The notes beneath the pieces were generated by a model. It searched no databases and was not told the origin of the DNA. It was given only the letters and a program-made list of their open reading frames with translations. From Euryarchaeota archaeon UBA89 (GTDB lineage: Archaea > Thermoplasmatota > Poseidoniia > Poseidoniales > Thalassarchaeaceae): a DNA stretch of 9,403 bases. Position 1 is the stretch's first letter. Every line of letters starts with the position of its first letter. The stretch is taken from the NCBI GenBank assembly GCA_002495525.1, contig DAFS01000005.1, positions 36,741-46,143 of the forward strand, written 5' to 3'. The position numbers were made by a program, and so were the translations under genes. Below, piece after piece: positions 6,508-9,403 of this stretch.

Positions 6508-7236
6508 ATGGGTAAAAGAACAAGATCACAGCGTAGAGGTTCAAGTCCTAAAAATAAAGTTTCAAGCCATCGATTCCCAGCTAAAAATAAGCTTCCAAGA
6601 GTCAATGGAGAAATTGCAGAAGTGGTGGATTTGATTCATAGTCCAGTTCACACAACTCCTCTTGCAAAATTTAAGTTTGAAGATGGTAGAATCGGACATA
6701 TGGCTGCTCCAGAAGGAATATCAGTAGGACAAAATATTGCTTTTGGAGAGAATGTTTCATTGAGACCAGGGAATGTTACAACTCTTGATAAAATTCCAGA
6801 GGGTACTCCTGTGTGCAACGTTGAATTAAGACCAGGTGATGGCGGTAAACTCGCACGATCTGGAGGGAATTCTGCGATTCTAGAGACTAGAATGGAAGAT
6901 AAAGTTCGAGTTCGACTACCTAGCGGGCGTTTGAAAGAACTAAATTCAAAGTGCCGAGCAACAATAGGCGTACTTTCAGGACATGGAAGGACAGAAAAGC
7001 CATTGATGAAGGCTGGAGCAGCACATTACAGAGCAAAGGCTCGTGGTAAGTTGTATCCAACAGTCAGTGGTGTTGCAATGAATCCAGTAGATCACCCTCA
7101 TGGTGGTGGAAATCACCAAGCTGTTCACGGACCAAACTCAGTTAGTCGAAACGCTCCTCCAGGTAAGAAGGTAGGGAATATTGCTCCAAGAAGAACTGGC
7201 CGCGGCCGTGTAAGAGCGAAAGATGAGGAGGTATAA
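6508..7236 (+). CDS. rpl2: Large-subunit ribosomal protein uL2
   Basis: A 242-residue protein of archaeal uL2 length, needed for subunit joining and peptidyl transferase activity. Features in order: a basic N-terminus (MGKRTRSQRRGSSPKNK), IHSPVHTTPLAKFKFEDG (43-60), MAAPEGISVGQNI (65-77), the KOW-like core with RPGDGGKLARSGGNSA (108-123) and VRLPSGRLKELNSKCRATIG (135-154), and the highly conserved C-terminal NPVDHPHGGGNHQA (192-205), the rRNA-contacting tip close to the catalytic centre. It ends in the basic tail APRRTGRGRVRAKDEEV. The ribosome binding site overlaps the uL23 stop codon. Confidence 0.98.
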   Translation: MGKRTRSQRRGSSPKNKVSSHRFPAKNKLPRVNGEIAEVVDLIHSPVHTTPLAKFKFEDGRIGHMAAPEGISVGQNIAFGENVSLRPGNVTTLDKIPEGTPVCNVELRPGDGGKLARSGGNSAILETRMEDKVRVRLPSGRLKELNSKCRATIGVLSGHGRTEKPLMKAGAAHYRAKARGKLYPTVSGVAMNPVDHPHGGGNHQAVHGPNSVSRNAPPGKKVGNIAPRRTGRGRVRAKDEEV

Positions 7237-7238
7237 GT

Positions 7239-7739
7239 ATGGCAAGAAAATCCAAAAAAATGTTCCGTTCACCCAAATTAGCGCGTCGACAAGCTAGAAA
7301 GCGCCGTTCTCAAATCTCAGAACGTCGAAAGAAAGAATTCTTATGGAGAGGTTACACACTTGAAGAATTAAAACAAATGCCTCTATATCCTCCTGAAGAT
7401 GATATGAGTGCTATTTGTATTGCTACTCTAATGCCGTCTCGTGCCAAGAGAACATTATCTCGGGGACTAAATCTTGATTGTGAAAAATTACTTGAAAAGA
7501 TTAGATCGAATTCATCTGGAAAAGTAATCAAAACACATTCTAGAAGGATGTATATTCTGCCTGAAATGGTTGGTACTACAATTGGAATCCATAATGGAAA
7601 GGATTTCATAAATGTTGAAATTATTCCAGAAATGATAGGTCATGCTTTAGGTGAATTTGCAATGACAAGAAGTTCAGTTACCCACACAGGTCCTGGTGTC
7701 GGTGCAACAAGATCTTCTACGCACGTGGCATTAAAGTGA
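7239..7739 (+). CDS. rps19: Small-subunit ribosomal protein uS19, with basic N-terminal extension
   Basis: A 166-residue uS19, a protein of the small-subunit head that contacts the A-site finger. The family core starts at FLWRGYTLEELKQMPL (34-49) and continues with MPSRAKRTLSRGL (65-77), KTHSRRMYILPEMVGTTIGI (98-117), INVEIIPEMIGHALGEFAMT (124-143) and the C-terminal GPGVGATRSSTHVALK (151-166). Ahead of the core lies an extension of about 33 residues that is mostly Lys and Arg. GGAGGT at 7227-7232 with a 6-base spacer supports the ATG at 7239. The next in-frame ATG (residue 8) has no such site, so the extension is probably real. It lies 2 bases after uL2. Confidence 0.96.
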   Translation: MARKSKKMFRSPKLARRQARKRRSQISERRKKEFLWRGYTLEELKQMPLYPPEDDMSAICIATLMPSRAKRTLSRGLNLDCEKLLEKIRSNSSGKVIKTHSRRMYILPEMVGTTIGIHNGKDFINVEIIPEMIGHALGEFAMTRSSVTHTGPGVGATRSSTHVALK

Positions 7740-7744
7740 GGTGA
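7738..7744 (+). promoter_or_regulatory. Stop-overlapping ribosome binding site of uL22
   Basis: GAGGTGA begins with the last two bases of the uS19 TGA stop (7737-7739). A 4-base A-run separates it from the uL22 ATG at 7749. Confidence 0.75.
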
Positions 7745-7748
7745 AAAA

Positions 7749-8273
7749 ATGAGTAGAATTACAGGTAAATCACAATCCGGATACACGCAACTTCTCGAAG
7801 GTTCAAATTTAGTTTCAGCACGTGCAGTGAATGTTGATGTTCATCAGAAACATTGTCTGCACATCGCTAAGGCATTACGTGGAATGAATGCTTCTGACGC
7901 AATTTCGTATTTAGAGGATGTAATTGCAGAAAAGAAAGCAATTCCTTACACTCGTCGTACTCGCAGAGGCCGAGGTGGTAATACTATGGCTGGTCATAGA
8001 AAAGGAAAGATGGGTCCAGGAAAATATCCAAGAAAAGCATCTAAAGTATTCATTAAACTGATAAACAGTGCAATGGATAATGCTCGTCAAAGGTATGATT
8101 CTATAGAACCTGATGAAATGGTCATTACGCATCTTGCATCACATCGTGGACAAATTCATCGAGGATGGAGACCTCGTGCTCAAGGCCGTGCAACTCCTGA
8201 TAATCATTATCAAGTAAACATCGAGATATTCTTGGAACATTTCGGTGAAGAAGAAGTAGAGGACGAATTTTGA
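7749..8273 (+). CDS. rpl22: Large-subunit ribosomal protein uL22
   Basis: A 174-residue archaeal/eukaryotic-type uL22, whose beta-hairpin lines the exit tunnel. Recognisable stretches are ARAVNVDVHQKHCLHIAKAL (24-43), then AISYLEDVIAEKKAIPYTRR (52-71). A glycine/arginine-rich patch (RRTRRGRGGNTMAGHRKGK) is followed by GPGKYPRKASKVFIKLINSA and the hairpin region ITHLASHRGQIHRGWRPRAQ with GRATP. The C-terminus ends acidic (HFGEEEVEDEF). The length is somewhat above the roughly 150-residue archaeal norm because of the N-terminus and the acidic tail. The ribosome binding site overlaps the uS19 stop. Confidence 0.96.
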   Translation: MSRITGKSQSGYTQLLEGSNLVSARAVNVDVHQKHCLHIAKALRGMNASDAISYLEDVIAEKKAIPYTRRTRRGRGGNTMAGHRKGKMGPGKYPRKASKVFIKLINSAMDNARQRYDSIEPDEMVITHLASHRGQIHRGWRPRAQGRATPDNHYQVNIEIFLEHFGEEEVEDEF

Positions 8274-8278
8274 GGTGG
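8272..8278 (+). promoter_or_regulatory. Stop-overlapping ribosome binding site of uS3
   Basis: GAGGTGG begins inside the uL22 TGA stop (8271-8273) and is followed by a 4-base A-run and the uS3 ATG at 8283. It repeats the layout seen at uL2 and uL22. Confidence 0.72.
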
Positions 8279-8282
8279 AAAA

Positions 8283-9032
8283 ATGAAACAAAACACAATT
8301 AAAAATTTCCTTAATCGAAATGTAGAACGTCAACTTGTTCGTGAATATTTACTCAAAGAGACAGAACGTGCTGGATTCGGGGGTCTTGATTTCGCTAGAA
8401 CTCCTGAAGGAACCAAAGTAACCCTTCATGCAGAACAAGTAGGTCGCGTTATAGGACGTAGAGGAAAAGTAATTCATGAATTACAGAGAAGACTACAAGA
8501 AGACTTCAATTTAGAAAATCCACATCTAGAAGTAACAGAGATAGAGGAACAACGTTTGAATGCCCAAGTAATGGCTAGTAGACTTGCTAGTTCTCTAGAA
8601 AGAGGCTGGTTCTTCCGTAGAGCAGGCCACAGTACAGCTCAGAATATTATGGATGCAGGTGCTAGAGGATGTCTGATTATTATTTCCGGAAAAATAACAG
8701 GTGCAAGGCACAGGGTCGAGAAGTTCCAAAAGGGACATATCAAGTTCTGTGGAGAAACTGCATTAGAATTCATGGATACAGGTTTCTCAGTCTGTGTAAA
8801 GAAATTGGGAACAATCGGTTGTACTGTAAGAATAATGCGTAAAGGTGTTCAACTTCCTCATGAGATTAACATCCATGAGCGCCACGAAGTTGGACTTGAT
8901 CCCATAGCTGAAGTTTCAATGATAGAAGCACCTTCAGAAGAAACAGCCGAAACCGAAGCTGAAGAAGTAGTAGATTCAGTATTACAAAAGATGGCAGACA
9001 TAGAAACTGCTGATGTTAAGGAGGAAGAGTGA
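8283..9032 (+). CDS. rps3: Small-subunit ribosomal protein uS3
   Basis: A 249-residue uS3, part of the mRNA entry channel on the small-subunit head. An N-terminal helix (residues 4-31) leads into the type II KH domain, with the RNA-binding loop VIGRRGK at 56-62. The C-terminal domain is seen in SSLERGWFFRRAGHSTAQNI, GARGCLIIISGKITGARHR and FCGETALEFMDTGF. After about residue 205 the sequence becomes a long Glu/Ala-rich acidic tail ending KEEE, as in several archaeal uS3 proteins. The acidic tail codons GAGGAAGAG also carry the ribosome binding site of the next gene, uL29, which starts directly after the uS3 stop with no gap. Confidence 0.97.
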   Translation: MKQNTIKNFLNRNVERQLVREYLLKETERAGFGGLDFARTPEGTKVTLHAEQVGRVIGRRGKVIHELQRRLQEDFNLENPHLEVTEIEEQRLNAQVMASRLASSLERGWFFRRAGHSTAQNIMDAGARGCLIIISGKITGARHRVEKFQKGHIKFCGETALEFMDTGFSVCVKKLGTIGCTVRIMRKGVQLPHEINIHERHEVGLDPIAEVSMIEAPSEETAETEAEEVVDSVLQKMADIETADVKEEE

Positions 9033-9236
9033 ATGACACATCTTTCATCTAGAGAAATTGATGGCATGAATGTCGAGCAGAGACAACGCCGTTTGGAAGA
9101 ACTTCGTGAAGAAATGCTTCAATTACGCGCTCAACAAGCACTCGGTGGTTCATTATCTGATTCAGGTTCGTACAAAGCGACAAGGCGTAGTATTGCCCGT
9201 TTATTAACAAAAATGAACGAGGATTCGCAGGAGTAG
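9033..9236 (+). CDS. rpl29: Large-subunit ribosomal protein uL29
   Basis: A 67-residue helical hairpin protein located near the tunnel exit beside uL23. Family features are LSSREIDGMNVEQRQRRLEE (4-23), the first helix LREEMLQLRAQQALGG (24-39), a short turn, and the second helix ATRRSIARLLTKMNE (49-63). The ATG directly abuts the uS3 TGA, and AAGGAGG (9018-9024) within the end of uS3 serves as its ribosome binding site, which points to coupled translation. Confidence 0.95.
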   Translation: MTHLSSREIDGMNVEQRQRRLEELREEMLQLRAQQALGGSLSDSGSYKATRRSIARLLTKMNEDSQE

Positions 9237-9242
9237 AAATAA

Positions 9243-9403
9243 ATGGCAGCTATATGTAATCTATGTGGTTTACCTGATGAGTTATGTATATGTCAAGAAA
9301 TAGCAAAGGAACAACAAAAAGCAATAATTTCAGTAGTTAGAAGGAGGTATGGGAAAATGGTTACAATCGTTGAAGGAATTAATGATGTAGCTATTGATAT
9401 CAA
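9243..9403 (+). CDS. eif1: Translation initiation factor aIF1 (SUI1/eIF1 family), 3' end beyond window
   Basis: The first 53 codons of an archaeal eIF1/SUI1 homologue; the gene runs off the window. The N-terminus has a zinc-knuckle-like cysteine set (C5, C8, C15, C17 in ICNLCGLPDELCIC), then EIAKEQQKAIISVVRRRYGK (18-37) and VTIVEGI (39-45), which begin the SUI1 fold. aIF1 binds the small subunit near the P site and controls start-codon selection. Location directly after uL29 is a common archaeal arrangement. AGGAG at 9229-9233, overlapping the last uL29 codons, with a 9-base spacer supports the start. The ORF is too short in the window for a length check. Confidence 0.9.
   Translation, partial: MAAICNLCGLPDELCICQEIAKEQQKAIISVVRRRYGKMVTIVEGINDVAIDI

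Noticed and set aside
5397..6605. Minus-strand open frames within uL4, uL23 and uL2
   Set aside because: Antisense shadows of strongly conserved ribosomal protein genes, without ribosome binding sites or family features.
1..9403. CRISPR arrays, insertion sequences or long direct repeats
   Set aside because: None seen on reading both strands; the window is compact coding DNA apart from 3947-4238.

Overview
The window is archaeal. It holds the start of the archaeal S10/spc ribosomal protein cluster (uL3-uL4-uL23-uL2-uS19-uL22-uS3-uL29-aIF1) in archaeal gene order, a Hef-type helicase, and purine-rich GAGGTGA ribosome binding sites. The DNA is AT-rich by eye. My best guess is a planktonic, low-GC relative of the Thermoplasmatota (Marine Group II/III type). 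That lineage call is inference and no sequence search was run.

Region 1 (1-2192, + strand) is a two-gene unit overlapping by one base. The first gene is cut by the window edge. It begins in a CysJ-type flavodoxin domain and continues in the same frame into a succinate dehydrogenase iron-sulfur subunit (SdhB) fold, followed by a C-terminal extension of about 100 residues. The second encodes a CCG-domain protein of the HdrB/SdhE family. Both keep the family scaffold but have lost nearly all iron-sulfur ligand cysteines: at most one is left in the SdhB part, and 3 of 10 in the CCG protein. The pair looks like a paralogue of the SdhB-SdhE electron-transfer module that can no longer carry its clusters. 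This is the most unusual part of the window.

Region 2 (2189-3946, - strand) is a Hef/FANCM-type superfamily 2 helicase without the ERCC4 nuclease domain. It converges on the CCG gene, and the two stop codons share the bases TTAA.

Region 3 (3947-4238) is a 292-base divergent intergenic region. It should hold the promoter for the helicase and the promoter and 5' leader for the ribosomal operon. The leader has strong fold potential: a 14-pair closing stem (4081-4166) enclosing a perfect 9-pair hairpin, and two mutually exclusive hairpins just upstream of the uL3 ribosome binding site. This suggests a regulatory mRNA leader.

Region 4 (4239-9403, + strand) is one tightly packed operon with gaps of 0-9 bases. 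It encodes eight ribosomal proteins and the 5' part of the initiation factor aIF1 (SUI1/eIF1). At three junctions the stop codon is part of the next gene's Shine-Dalgarno sequence. The products build the large-subunit exit-tunnel region (uL22, uL23, uL29, uL4), the peptidyl-transferase surroundings (uL2, uL3) and the small-subunit head (uS3, uS19).
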